A stretch of 64,000 nucleotides of DNA, taken from contig JAGTTD010000013.1 in assembly GCA_018398585.1 (NCBI GenBank), positions 5,056,492 through 5,120,491 on the forward strand, written 5' to 3'. This DNA is from Simmondsia chinensis. Its lineage: Eukaryota; Streptophyta; Magnoliopsida; Caryophyllales; Simmondsiaceae. Position 1 is the first letter of the stretch, and each line of letters opens with the position of its first letter. A program made the position numbers and the translations under genes. Below are positions 1 to 12,400 of the stretch, one piece after another. The notes under the pieces were generated by a model, which saw only the letters and a program-made list of their open reading frames with translations, had not been told where the DNA came from and ran no database searches.

Positions 1-661
1 AGGGATAACCTTGCAATCCTTACAATCTTTTTGAATCGTCTTCCTTAGTAGTATGTAGTCAATTTGGGTCTTCGCTCCACCGTTCCGATACATGACGATG
101 TGGTTCTCTCGCTTTTTGAAGAATGTGTTGGTCACTGTTAATTCATAAGTGACGACGAAGTCTAATAATGCCTTACCCTCCTCATTTCTCATTCTAAAGC
201 CAAATCCTCTATGGTGGGGTGCATAACCTTCAGTGTTCGCTCCCACGTGTCCATTAAAGTCACCCCCAATCACAATTTGTTCCCTTTGGAGTATGCCTTG
301 CACTGTCAGGTCTAGGTCTTCCCAAAATCTAGCCTTCTCCAGCGCTGTCAGCCCAACCTACGGTGTGTAGACACGTATGACGTTCAGTATCTCCCCATCT
401 AAGGCCAACCTGATACTAATGATTCTATCGCTAATTCTAGTCACCCCTACTACTTTGTCTTTAAGGTGACTATCCACAATAATATCAACTCCATTTCTCC
501 CCCTCACTTGGTCCCAGTACCACTATTTATAACTTAACACATCTCTTGCTTTTGTACCCACCCACTTAGTCTCTTGCAGTCACAGGATATTGATCTTTCT
601 CCTCAACATCATTTGAGCCACCTCAAAGCTCTTTCTCGTTAGTATCCCAACATTTAATGTC
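1..661 (-). pseudogene. LINE endonuclease/exonuclease/phosphatase domain, broken
   Basis: Minus-strand conceptual translation gives a recognisable LINE endonuclease with the blocks QETKW, GDFNGHVG and QIDYILLRK in the family order. These correspond to the metal-binding Glu, the catalytic Asp/Asn and the substrate-binding region. The frame is interrupted by at least three stops: just before QETKW, shortly after it, and in the block before VGLTALEK. The copy is therefore dead. The enzyme would nick target DNA for target-primed reverse transcription. The sequence style matches the RTE clade proteins often mis-annotated in plants as craniofacial development protein 2-like. The C-terminal end of the domain is outside the window. 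Confidence 0.8.
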
Positions 662-1221
662 CCTATTATCAAGCACCCCTCGCCGCATATATTCCACCCC
701 CTTCCCCAACCCACTTGAAGATGACCTTAAGTTTTGAGCTCCATAACTAGCAAAGTTCATACACTAGCTGTGAACAGACACTAATAGATACACTAGCAAA
801 GTTCGTACACTAGCAAGGAATAAGTAAGATAATAAGCAGTGATTAATCAAATTACAAAATAAAATAACAACTAGGATGATATATAATAAGTACAAAGATA
901 AAAAACAAATAAGAATACAAAACAAATAAATAATCCAAGAATAGGTACTATAATATATAAATAAGCAAATAAATATAGAAATAAGATAATAAATACCAAG
1001 AGAATATACAATAAAAACACCAATAAATAAATAAAATACTAGAATCCTAAAATAGAGGATGGGGAGTCAGACCTGGAGCCGGCCTGGCTAAAACTTACCT
1101 GCTACCAGCCGGCTTCGCCCCTTGGGGGTGTTCAGGAGGTGGTGGTGTCCGGGGTCGGTCTCTGATGGTAGTGATTTATGGGTCGTTGGAGTTTGGTGTG
1201 AGGGAGGGGGAAGGTGGTGTC

Positions 1222-1247
1222 GGGGGGGGGGGGGGGGGGGGGGGGGG
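1222..1247 (+). repeat. 26-nt homopolymeric G run
   Basis: An uninterrupted run of 26 G on the plus strand lies inside a GGT/GGGG-rich 500-bp tract (about 1120 to 1520), which is the leader of the LINE read on its antisense strand. Its exact length is uncertain because such runs are prone to sequencing error. Confidence 0.85.
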
Positions 1248-1910
1248 TGGTTCGGGTATATAGGAGGGGGGATAGAAATTGGAAGGTGGTGCGGTTGGTG
1301 GGAGGAGGTTGAAGCTGTGGGTGAGGTGGTGGTGGTGGTGAGTCGAGGGTGGTGAGTGGAGGGGTGGGGTGGGGTCGCGAGAGGAAGGGGTGGAGTCGGG
1401 AGTGGTGGTGGTGAGCTGGTGAGGTGGGGTTGGGTCACAAGTGGAAGGGGCGGGGGTCGAGGGAGGGGGTTGGGGGGGTGGGGGTCCAGTGGAGGTAGTC
1501 GACGAGGCTCCAACGCTGGCGAGAAGGGCGAGACAGTTAGAGACACAGCTCAGGAGCCGTTGAAAATCGCAGAGGGGAGAGAGAGAGATCGCAGAGGAGA
1601 GAGCGTAACTTGGATAACAGTATGAATACAAAATCTATTAGACATAATATAATTGTCAATATTCTTTAGCTTTTATTAGCTTCACATTTATAAGACATAT
1701 TTTTTAAAATATATAAATTATTTTTCTAAAATTACAATATTTAAAATATAAATTTTAATTTCTTAAAATTATTTTCTTTTTTTTAGAATGTCACGTCAAC
1801 AAAAAAAAGTAACAGTTAGTTAACGACTTACTAGTAAATTGTGACGTTAAAATTTTTTGTAAAGTTTAGGCGTAATATTAAGAAATTAGAAAATATAGAT
1901 AAAAGGAATA

Positions 1911-2085
1911 TACCCAGTACCTCAAGGGCTCCCGCCTACGCAGGGTCTGGGGGGGTGGATGTACTCAGCCTTCCCTCTTCAGGGTGTTAACCTGAAGAGA
2001 GGCTATTTTCCAATGCCCCCAACCTGAGGATGAGGACTTCCTAGGAGGTCACCCATCCTGGTACTACTCTTGCTCAAGCACGCTT
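1911..2085 (-). mobile_element. SINE copy 1, 5S-rRNA head (truncated)
   Basis: Sense strand is minus. The 3' body ends at 1911 in the usual GGCACTGGGTA-type end. The 5' part (about 2030 to 2085) matches 5S rRNA from the internal-promoter A box (AAGCGTGCTTG) through the C box (GGATGGGTGACC). The first half of 5S is missing. AAATTAGAAAAT occurs on both sides (1883-1894 and 2086-2097), a likely 12-bp target duplication with a short AT tail between body and duplication. Confidence 0.85.
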
Positions 2086-2521
2086 AAATTAGAAAATGTA
2101 AATAATTTTTTTAAATAATATCTAAGATTTTAGTAATTTTCACTAAAAAAAACTATATATATCTAATATATGAATTAAATAATATTGAACATTGCTGTTG
2201 TTTTTATTTTATTGATTTTATGGACGTGGCAGGGCACGGCTTTCAGGGGTGATTCCCTCAACAATTTCCGACGGAAATAAATCAAGTCATGTCTTCATCT
2301 TAAATATAAAATAAAATAAACAAGTAATATTATATATATTTATTTTATATAGTTAATTATATATTTAGATCTACATATTATATTACATTATTTAATATTA
2401 ATTTTATAATTCAATTTTATTTAATAAAAAATAAGTATATGTGTATCATTTTCAAAAAGAAAAAAAAGTTCATGTGGCATGTGGTCACATGACATGGTCT
2501 CTCCTAGGCATCTCACCAAAT

Positions 2522-2660
2522 ACAACAACAACAACAAATTCAGTGTTTCCAAGGGCTCCCGTAAAAGCAGGGTCTGGGGATGGTAGATGTACGCAGCCTT
2601 CACCCTTCAGGGGGGCTACCCTGAAGGGAGGTTGTTTCCGAGGACCCCCAACCTAAAAAG
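2522..2660 (-). mobile_element. SINE copy 2, non-5S head
   Basis: Sense strand is minus. (CAA)n on the plus strand at 2522-2537 is the TTG tail. The body follows with the conserved GCTGCGTACATC and GAAACAACCTC-like blocks. Upstream of the CCTCGG motif the sequence continues into AGGTTGGGGGT and then a GCGAACAAACTT-like head, related to copies at 34604 and 53963 and unlike the 5S-headed copies. Confidence 0.8.
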
Positions 2661-3092
2661 TTTGTTCGCATCAATCAATCCAAGACCTGATAAAAGGAGA
2701 AGCATAAAAAATATTTAAAAAAAAGCATAAAAAAAATGTGTGCACAGGCACCGAACACTGATATGGTGAGAAAAAGAAAAGGATATAAAGAAAGGAATAT
2801 AGATAGAGGTAGAAGAAATAAACAAAGAGAGTGAGAAAAGGATAAGGATAGATAAGGTAGAGACCAAGACTACCCTATAATACATCATGAATATTATGTT
2901 AAAAAAATTAAAAAGATATGACATTGACTATATATATAAAAAAAATAATATGCTTTTAGAAAATAATATAAAAAGATAACATATTCTAGAAAAATAAATA
3001 AAAAAGTATTGACTTCATAATGAGTAAAACGATGAAGTAACAATTCGAGAGACGGTATGGCAATCGGAAAGATGATGTGACAAATAATATGG
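2661..3092. other. AT-rich intergenic DNA, no gene seen
   Basis: Purine-rich, AT-rich sequence between SINE copy 2 and Copia copy A. The open frames here are short and low in complexity. I see no domain, RNA gene or repeat boundary. Confidence 0.5.
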
Positions 3093-3572
3093 TGTGCGGA
3101 AATAAACAATATACTTGGATCTGAATCGAATCAAATACCACGACAATAACGAGAAACAATCAGACTAAAAGAGAAACGAAATAATAGACACAGCGATTTA
3201 CGTGGAAACCCTTTTACAATCAAAAGGGAAGAAAACCACGGGCGAAGATCGGAGCTTTTATTATTGAACAAAAGAAGAAGACGAATTACAATGATTCTTT
3301 CACACACTTAATATTCTTGGTTGCGGCGCCGCAAAGGGAAAGCCTCTCGTATGATTTTGGATTGTTTGAGACGTACCCTACGTCCGTATTTATAGAAGCG
3401 CGTAAACCCTGTTTCCCGATCGATCGGTTCCTCACTGATCAATCGGCCGCCTCGCTGTAAGCGTCCCTGTTTTACGTAACATTCTCGATCGATCGAGCTC
3501 CACCGGATCGTTCGGGCTCTTCACGGCCTTTCTACTCAATGCGCCAAGTAATTTTGAGACATAAACCTAACA
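3093..3572 (-). repeat. 3' LTR of Copia copy A (480 bp)
   Basis: On the minus strand it runs from TGTTAGG to GCACA. It has a TATA-like CTATAAATACG (plus strand 3385-3396), an AATAAA polyadenylation signal and CGATCGATCG-type palindromes upstream of the TATA box. It is 16 bp shorter than its 5' partner, and the missing unit lies inside the palindrome cluster. Confidence 0.92.
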
Positions 3573-3660
3573 AATCTCCACCTTGGCTCAAAATCAACAT
3601 CAACAATAAAACAACTCTACCTTCTCCACAAAACGCCCCCTCAACCGGGGCTAACATACA

Positions 3661-6600
3661 TCAAACTAAAAGACCCACCAAATTCGAGCAATGCCCAAAC
3701 TTGCTACCTGGTAGAACTTTTGTGAACTTGTCAGCTGGGTTATCTTCAGTCTCAATCTTCCTCAACTCCACCTTCCGCTTGTCAATCAGATCTCTCATAA
3801 AGTGATGCTTCACATCAATATGTTTCGTTCGGTCATGATGAGTCATCTGATCTTTCGCTAGGTAGATAGTGGACTGGCTATCACAGTAAACTTTAACTGT
3901 CCCCTGCTCAACACTGATTTCACTGATCAATCCTCTCAACCAGACGGCTTCTTTGAACGCTTCTATTATTGCCATGTACTCGGCCTCGGTAGTAGATTGT
4001 GCTGTAACAGGCTGCAACCACGCTCTACAACTGATAGCTGTGTCACCTAAATAAAACACATACCCTGAAGTGGACCTCCTCTTATCAAGGTCTCCACCAT
4101 AGTCAGAATCTACATACCCAACCAAACAGCACTTACTTTTCCCATATTCCAAACACAAATCAGAGGTTCCACGAAGATACCTGAGAATCCACTTTACTGC
4201 ATGCCAATGTTCTCTGCCCGGATTCGCCATGTATCTACTAACTCTGCTCACAGCAAAAGTAATACCTGGACGCGTACAGACCATCGCATACATAATACTG
4301 CCCACTGCACTAGAATAAGGAATCTGAGACATGTACCTGACGTCCTCCTCAGTCTGAGGCGAATCTAACACTGAGAGTCTGAAATGAGCTGCTAAGAGCG
4401 TGCTAACCGGGTTAGCATCCTTCATATGAAACCTGTCTAAAACCTTCTCAATATACTTCTCCTGAGACAAGTATAATTTTTCAGCTTCTCGGTCTCTATG
4501 AATTTCCATGCCTAATATCTTCTTAGCTGCTCCAAGATCCTTCATCTCAAATTCACTTTTCAGCATTGATTTCGAGTCATCAACATCTTTCATATCTCGT
4601 GCTGCAATCAACATATCATCAACGTACAAAAGCAAATAAACAAAGCCTGAATCCGTCTTTCTGAAGTACACACAACTGTCGTACTTACTCCTGATGTAAT
4701 CATGACTTGTCATGAACTGATCAAATTTCCTATACCACTGTCTAGGAGATTGCTTTAAGCCATATAAAGACCTTCTAAGCAAACACACATGATCTTCTTT
4801 TCCTTCAACAACAAAACCCTCAGGCTGATGCATAAAGATACTCTCTTCTAGTTCACCATGCAAGAATGCAGTTTTTATATCCAATTGTTCAAGTTCAAAG
4901 TCATGGGTGGCAACCAAAGACAATAATGCACGAATCGAAGTGTGTCTAACTACAAGTGAGAAAATATCATGAAAATCAACACATTGTACCTGACTGTAGC
5001 CTTTAGTTACCAAACGTGCCTTGTACCTCGCATCTTCCATCCCAGGAATGCCTTCTTTTCTCTTGAAGACCCATTTGCATCCAACCAGTCTTTTCCCTGT
5101 AGGAGGCTTCACCAATTCCCAAGTCTGATTTTTATGAAGAGACAGCATCTCTTCATTCATGGCAACGAGCCACTTCTCAGTATCTGATCTCGATACAACC
5201 TCTGTATACGAAGTCGGCTCACTGTCATCTAACGTTTCAGCAGTAGAGAGGGCATAGGCTATCATCTCCTCATACCCATATCTCTCAGGAGGCCTGATCT
5301 GTGGCCTCGGTCTAACACCAGCTATAGTAATATTCTCCACCTGCTGACCTGTTTCTGCATTATCAGTAACAACATCAGAAACCCGTACCTGAGGTACTGA
5401 AATACTCTCAAGCTGAACAATCTGCTGATCTAACTGTATCTCTATATTATCAGGTGTCTCAACCTGAACTGTATCTCTGTCAATGGAGGGTGTGTGTGGC
5501 GGATTAAGTAGAGCAGACTCATCGAAAGTAACATCTCTACTAGTCAGAAACTTCTGAACACATGGATCCCACAATCTATATCCCTTCACACCTGACATAT
5601 AACCAAGAAAGATGCACTTCTTGGCCCTAGGCTCCAGCTTTCTATCATTAACATATGCATATGCAGGACAACCAAAAACTTTGATATGAGAATAATCAGA
5701 AGTTGAACCAGACCATACCTCTTCAGGAGTCTTCATCTGTAATGAAGAATGCGGTGTCTTGTTCACAAGGTAGCAAGCCATGCTAACTGCTTCTGCCACC
5801 ATTCTCTCTTTAAACCTGCATTTGAAAGCATACAACGAGCCTTCTCAAGTAACGTCCTGTTTAACCTTTCAGCCACTCCATTCTGCTGAGGTCGACCTGT
5901 ACATGTCCTGTGTCTGGCTGTGCCCTGATCTTCATAGAATTTAGTGAAGTCCCCTTCGACAAGCTCAAGATCATTATCAGTCCTCAACCTCTTGATCGGC
6001 TTCCCTGTTTGTTTTTCAAGCAGAACTTTCCATTTCTTGAAGATATCATACACTTCATTTTTCTGCTTAAGAAAATAGACCCAAACTTTGCGTGAGTAGT
6101 CATCAGTGAACATTAGAAGATACCTGGACCCACCTTTAGAAGCCACTCTGGAAGGTCCCCACAGATCAGAATGTATGTAGTCTAACGTTCCTTTGGTCTG
6201 ATGCACTGCTGCCTTGAAGCTAACTCTCTTTTGCTTCTCATAAATACAGTGCTCACAGAATTCCATCAGTCCTGTTGACTGACCACAAAGAAGTCCCCTC
6301 TTACTCAGCTCAGACAATGCTTTGTCACCAATATGACCCATTCTCATGTGCCATAGTCTTGTGATCTCTGCATCTGTCATTGCAGATGTGGAAACAGGAA
6401 CTGCACCTGTCACGGTTGTACCTGCAAGCTCATACAAAGTATCAACCCTATTTCCTTTCATCACAATTAAAGCACCCTTACTGACCAGCATAACTCCACC
6501 TTCAGCAGTGTACTTGTACCCACTGGACTTAAGGGTACCTAGAGAAATCAAGTTCTTTTTCAAATCTGGGACGTGACGAACATCACTTAAAGTTCTAATA

Positions 6601-7627
6601 GTTCCATCATACATTCTCACACGTGCTGTTCCAACACCCACTACCTTACAAGCAGCATCATTACCCATCAAGACAACCCCACCTTGTATAGACTTATACG
6701 TGTAGAACCAGGCTCTGTTTGGAGTAACATGAAACGAACAACCCGAATCCATGACCCATTTATCTATAGACCTGGATTGAGAATCAGCAACTAATAGAAA
6801 TTCCCCTTCACTATCCTCCTCTACAACACTAGCCTCAGCAGACTTGTCTTTACCCTGGTCACCCCTGTTACCCTCTTTTGATTTATTCTTATATCTGTAA
6901 CAGTCTTTCTTTATGTGCTCTTTTTGTGACAATAGTGACACGACAGGTTCTTATGTCTAGATTTGGACCTAGACTTATTCCCACCATTGGATCCCCTATG
7001 TTCTGATCGACCTCTCACATGTAAGCCACTACCCGAGTCATTCACCGAGTCAGATAATTCCTTATCTACCCGTTCTTTACTCACTAGGTTTCTTTTTACC
7101 TCATCAACAGTAATAGTTGGCCTACCCTCCTATATCATGCTTTCTACGAAGCCCTTATACGCATTAGAGAGCGAACACAGTAATATCATAGCTTGATCCT
7201 CGTCCTTAGAGACATCATCCAAAGCCTTTAATTCATGAATAATTGAGGTAAATTCGCTAAGATGGTTTTTAAGAGATGTACCTTCTGACGTACGAAAAGT
7301 GTACAACCGCCGTTTCACTGCGAGTTTGTTGGAGACTGACTTGTGGCAAAACATGTCTAACAATTTCTCCCATAACTCCTTTGCGGTTTTAATCTCCAAT
7401 ACCTCTGACAAAACATCGTCAGCCAAACACATCTGTATAGCCGTGAGAGCCTTCTCATCCAACTCTTCCCATTGTGCCTCGGTCAACGTTTCTGGTTTCT
7501 TCTCTTTCCCCTCCAGTGCTTTCTTCAAGCAATTCTGAGTCAGGAGTCCTTTCACACGGACTTGCCATAAGCTAAAGCTTCCCTGACCATTGAATTTCTC
7601 AACCTCGGTTTTAATACCTGATGCCAT
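3661..7627 (-). pseudogene. Copia gag-pol, copy A, broken
   Basis: Gag starts at an ATG at 7627-7625, just inside the 5' LTR. It runs through the gag core and is stopped by an amber codon at 7130-7132, where copy C has Tyr. A zinc knuckle (CHYCHK type) follows and is frameshifted near 6918-6925. The next segment (to 5763) carries the protease DSG motif, the integrase HHCC region and the catalytic core with DDYSRKVWVY and RTDN. Integrase is frameshifted again near 5795-5800. The last segment (5835-3661) is a long open frame with integrase C terminus, reverse transcriptase (YVDDML) and RNase H (TEAEYMA, DSQS). Three breaks mean no functional polyprotein. Confidence 0.92.
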
Positions 7628-7663
7628 TGTATCAATTCGAAGAACCAAACTCTGATACCAATT

Positions 7664-8159
7664 GGTGCGGAAATAAACAATATACTCGGATCTGAATCGA
7701 ATCAAATACCACGACAATAACGGGAAACAATCAGATTAAAAGAGAAACGAAACAATAGACACAACGATTTACGTGAAAACCCCTTTACAATCGAAAGGGG
7801 AGAAAACCACAGGCGAAGATCGAAGCTTTTATTATTGAACAAAAGAAGAAGACGAATTACAATGATTCTCTCACACACTAAATATTTTTGGTTGCGCCTC
7901 CGCAAAGGGAAAGCCTCTCGTATGACTTTGGATTCTTTGAGACGTACCCTACGTCCATATTTATAGAAGCGCGTAAACCCTGTTTCCCGATCGATCGGGG
8001 TCCCGGTTGATCAGTTCCTCACCTATCGATCGGCCGCCTCTCTGTAAGCGTCCTTGTTTTACGTAACATTCCCGATCGATCGAGCTCCACCCAATCGATC
8101 GGGCTCTTTACGGCCCTTCTTCTTAATGCGCCAAGTAATTTTGAGACATAAACCTAACA
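7664..8159 (-). repeat. 5' LTR of Copia copy A (496 bp)
   Basis: Same LTR as 3093-3572 with one extra 16-bp unit in the CGATCGATCG-rich U3. The inner terminal base is changed (plus strand GGTGCGG where other copies have TGTGCGG), so the terminal CA dinucleotide is mutated. Confidence 0.92.
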
Positions 8160-8517
8160 TATGGCAATTGAACAAATAACATTGCAACCTCAGTGATGAA
8201 ATCAATGCCTTTTTTGCCAAACATATTCTCTTTTATGTTCTTTTCTAAAAGCATATTAACACTCTTGCGTGTACAATAAACATTATATTATTGTATATCT
8301 TTTTTTGCCCCTTTTTTTTTCTGACTTTAACTTTTGTATTTGGTCAATTATATTATGCTTGTCAATCTCACCTTATATTGATGTCAAGCATCAAGTCTAC
8401 TAGTATATTTTATCATCATTGGCATCCTTAAAGCTCGTGTCTAACATTAGCTATCTAAACTATGAAAAGAACCAAATCAGTCGCACTTTGCTAACAATAT
8501 AAAATCACTTATGTAGT

Positions 8518-8660
8518 ACTAGTTAGGTCAACTGGTAAAGTTTCTGAGATGTTGTGCTTAAGATTTAAGATTGAATCTTACCTTCATCATAGGGACAGGA
8601 GTTAATGGGCTTCGAGAAGGATTTACTCTCTTGTTCGATCTACATGGTTTCCTTACCATG
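8518..8660 (+). mobile_element. Possible tRNA-derived SINE remnant
   Basis: TAGGTCAACTGGTAAAG (about 8522-8539) resembles a tRNA A box. AGATTGAATCT about 35 bp later resembles a decayed B box. The spacing suits a tRNA-derived pol III promoter, but the sequence does not fold into a convincing tRNA. The AT-rich 28-bp tandem duplication directly downstream could be part of its tail. Confidence 0.35.
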
Positions 8661-8716
8661 TATAAAATAAATAAATTAAGATCACCTGTATAAAATAAAT
8701 AAATTAAGATCACCTG
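8661..8716 (+). repeat. 28-bp perfect tandem duplication
   Basis: Two head-to-tail identical copies (8661-8688, 8689-8716) starting TATAAAATAAATAAATTAAG and ending in ATCACCTG. Confidence 0.9.
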
Positions 8717-9448
8717 GACATGAACTTTGGCCAAACCACTTAATTGATGTTGCTTTCTCCCTTTCTTCCTATTATATACTTGCCATTTCAATTTATCGTC
8801 CCAGTCATATAAGTGTTGACACTCTTTAACATTCTTTTTATAAAGGTAAGAAGAGTCCTTCGGTTCCTTTACGAAGAATGAGTTTGCCTAAGGCATTCGG
8901 AAAAAAAGTTAGGCCATAATTAGTTGGACACGCAAGAAGTGGACAATTTAGCTAAAGTTTGGACATTTTGACCTATCTTCACAAACCAATCGGCTGCCAT
9001 ATTAGCTTTCAAATAAACATGAAATCACTGCCTGATTATAGTTGTTGATCCTACATTATACTCCCCTGTAATATCTTCAATTACAATCTATCATCATCTT
9101 CAATAGAAGCCATGCATATAGGCAAGAGTGTGTCCTTTAGGAACAGAGCTTGGCGGCGGAGAACTCAAAGGCCCAAAGAAATGTTACAAACAAACACAAA
9201 AACATTAACTAAACTAGAATGTATTATCAAAGAATAACATTCAAATTCCTCCATAACATCCCCCCCCTCCCCCCCCCAAAAAAAAAAAAAAAAAATCATA
9301 TCTTCAAGCCAATCATCCATGGCGACATGTAAACTCGTCGCCTTCTCCTACAACCCATAAACCTTAGTTCGTCTTCTTCCCCTATACAAAGTATCGAATG
9401 GATTTCAAGGAGAAATTTTCCGATGATGGCAACATGAATTTCAAGGCT

Positions 9449-12400
9449 TCAATCCTTCAAGGATTTCGACTTCTTTGAGATGGCTACTTCCTCCTTTTCT
9501 TGCACTTTCTTGAGGAAATTCTGAGCAGTTGCATTGACAATCTTGACGAAGAAGTTGAGAAGTACTAACAAGATGACGGTATTCCATATTGAGGCGAAAG
9601 AAAGTCCCCACTTCTTCACCTAAGCATGGCGTAGATTTGGATAGAAGTTCAGAAAAAAATGGTGTGGTATCTTGTAAATGTATGAAAGATATGACATGTT
9701 TCTAAAATGAACGAGAAAGCATGACAAAAAAGCAACATACCAAGTGCCCCAAAGGCTCCCACCTAAGCAGGGTCTGGGGGGCAGATGTACCCAGCCTTCC
9801 CCTTTCAGGGTGTTACCTTAAAGAGAGGCTGTTTCCGAGTGCCCCTAACCTGAGGGTGAGGACTTCCCAGGAGGTCACCTATTCTGATACTACTCTCGCC
9901 CAAGCACGCTTAACTTCAGAGTTCTAATGGGAACTTCAGAGTTTTAATGGGAACCGGTGACAACGTGTTGGTACCCTCTTTGGTCAAATGATTGCCAAAA
10001 GGCTAATTCAAACATTGTCAAGCTACACGACGCTGCTAATTTCGGACATCTTAGGCTTATAGCTTGTTTGGCCAAGCTCTTCCAGAAGCACTTTCGTAAA
10101 ATATGCTAGTGATAGAGATATTTTTGTCCGACAAATTTTCAGTTTTTTCTTTTGCTTCTACCTTTTTCTTACTTTTGGTTCTATCTAAAAACATTTTTCT
10201 TTCTAGATTAAATACCCTTAAAATTTGAAAGTTTTTTTTTTTCCCAGAAAAGAAACTTAGACGAAATACGCTTATTTTCGAACACCACATCAGCTTTCTC
10301 ATGTTCCTGTCAGCTTTTTAGCGGTCGCTTCCTCATAAATGTCGTCAGGAACATATGCACTTTTCATGTATTCATAAAATACGCATCCTCGTTCACTAAC
10401 ATAAATTACCTGGACTTTGGAAGGCACCGGAGGAGCAGCGGCCATGTATTTGTCTTTTACAGCATTTAGTTTTGAAATCAAGCCAGGTAGTATGGACGCG
10501 AGACCTGGTATGTGGCTAAGCACCCATATCAACTCGTTTTCAACCCAATTGAGAAGTTGATTATTGCAAACCGAGATGATAAATACCGTCTGCACAAAAA
10601 AGTTCAAACATAATGCACCACAAAAGAGTGTCAGACCACTTTTTTTTTTTTTTTTTTTTTTTTTTTACATATGGTGAGAAGTCTACATGGGTTACACAAA
10701 GGGATAACCGTCTCCAAACCCCAAAAATCTACACACCCCCTATGAAGGCGGAATTCAATCCCAGGCCTCTGGTACCATCCCCAGATACTTTGCCAGCTGA
10801 GGTAGTTTGATACATTGTAACTCCAAGATATATTTTTTTGGTTATTAAAATCTTCAGAATATGAGAGCTAAAACTAACCTGAATGTGCGTCTTGATAATT
10901 GCTTTTCCAATCAATGTTGCAAGGAAGAACTTCCAAAACGAGATCCCAAATTGGCCACACATGATGCCAGCAAGATCAAAGAGAGGATTTGGGACCTGAA
11001 ACATGCATTTTCATTTACAAATACTTAGATATCAATGGAAAAATTTAGGCTCAGTTTGTTGTGACGGAAAACATTTTTTGTTTCAGTTTTATTGTTTCTT
11101 TGCATACTTTCATACCAACACTACAAATATAGAAAACAAACTGTTTTCCTCCATGAAAGGGAAAATGTTTTTTGTGTTGCTTTTACACCATATGATTCAC
11201 TTCAACCACAACTTGGCCAAACATAAACCTCAAACAAATTTATAGAATGAATTCATTTTCTTTAGTTGCAAAGAGAGAATTTTTTAAGAAATAAATTCTA
11301 ATGAAAATTTTGTGAAGAAAATTTTCCGTTGAACCAAATGGAGTCTTAAGATAAAAAAAAACATCAATGTTCCATATGAATATGATGTGATGCTCAACAA
11401 TTATTACCATGTGATACAAAATAGATGAAAAGAGAACATAATAGTTTTTTTTTTTTTTAAATGTTTTACTTGCATGAAATTGGCGTTAACAGAATACAGT
11501 AGACATACTAACCGAAGCAAGAAGCAGAATGGTAACAAAGTTCAAGTATTGCGTGTGTGACATGAGCCAGCCTTTGATTCGTTCCAGGCGACTTTCAACG
11601 CCTCCATTAACCTCAGCTGATGAAGTACCCAATTCCTCCATGGGGTCCCTTCCTGACAAGCTCGCTGCATAAATTTAGATCACATTAAGCTTACATTGAT
11701 ACGAGGTTCTTGTACAGTCAATCGAAGACAAATCTCCACCCTCAGTACAAGTAGTAATATAGACAATCTTTGTAGCATGGAATCAAATAAAGACTGTTAT
11801 GTTACATAACGGCAAGTAAAGGGAGAGCTAACTGTTAGGGATTGGGACATAATACGGTAACAAAGAATGTAGGAGAAACTCAAATGTAACATCTACAGCA
11901 TATCAAGAATGCAACGGTGCTCTTGTAATGATCTTACATTGGATGTATGTTCTATTGCATTTATAGAACATATTATATAACAAAAACTATGAAAAGGGTA
12001 CAGAAATTATTTATAAATTTTTGTGCATTCAAATTTTAGCAAACATGAGTTCTAAAAGCGACTTAAGTCCTTAACATAGCTGCATAAAACACCTATAATG
12101 CTAACATTTCATACTCAGAGACGTGACTTGATGTTTCAAAATAAGATAAGTGTTTCAAACGCATATCAGGCTCAATTAAAATAGGATCCAAACAATCGTT
12201 AATCATTTTCATAAGAAAATACTTACTAGATTATTTGTTGCCATCATTTGATTCAAAGAAAGCTAAATCGTGTGGACAAGTGGTCAATTTCCTTGATCTT
12301 ATTCCTCAAGTTTCTTGATTATTGTTTAGTACTAACTTTGTTATGATATGTTATGCTTTAATGGTTCAATCATTAGTTTTTTCTTCTATATTTCATATAT

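Larger units (their letters stand above)
1..1625 (-). mobile_element. RTE-type LINE, 5' part, decayed
   Basis: Read on the minus strand, a proline-coding, C-rich leader (about 1625 to 1040) is followed by an AT-rich stretch and then the start of an apurinic-like endonuclease ORF that runs off the left window edge. The order leader, spacer, endonuclease fits the 5' end of a plant RTE LINE; the reverse transcriptase would lie outside the window. The 5' boundary near 1625 is estimated from where the GC-rich leader gives way to AT-rich sequence, and I found no target duplication. The long proline-rich open frames in the leader look like composition artefacts and not genes. Confidence 0.7.
3093..8159 (-). 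mobile_element. Copia LTR retrotransposon, copy A (Tork/Tnt1-like)
   Basis: Complete element: 3' LTR 3093-3572, internal region, 5' LTR 7664-8159, flanked by the 5-bp target duplication TATGG (3088-3092 and 8160-8164). The primer-binding site lies just inside the 5' LTR at about 7650-7662 and reads TTGGTATCAGAG on the minus strand, the usual match to initiator-Met tRNA. A purine-rich AAGGTGGAGAT tract adjoins the 3' LTR. The internal order is gag, protease, integrase, reverse transcriptase, RNase H, diagnostic of Copia. Gag-pol is interrupted, so this copy cannot move alone. It is the inverted partner of copy B across the KMS1 gene. Confidence 0.95.
8160..9448. other. Intergenic region downstream of KMS1
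   Basis: AT-rich DNA between Copia copy A and the KMS1 stop codon, which must include the KMS1 3' UTR (KMS1 is read leftward). Besides the tRNA-like SINE candidate and the small tandem duplication listed separately, there is a C/A homopolymer tract at about 9261-9296. No coding gene is visible. Confidence 0.5.

Noticed and set aside
1088..1631. Proline-rich and glycine-rich open frames as genes
   Set aside because: They overlap on both strands of a G/C-skewed tract in the LINE leader, with no domain or coding signature; long frames are expected from the composition.
5910..6095. Small open frames antisense to Copia gag-pol in all three copies
   Set aside because: They recur only because the sense coding sequence recurs; they are shadows of pol with no independent support.
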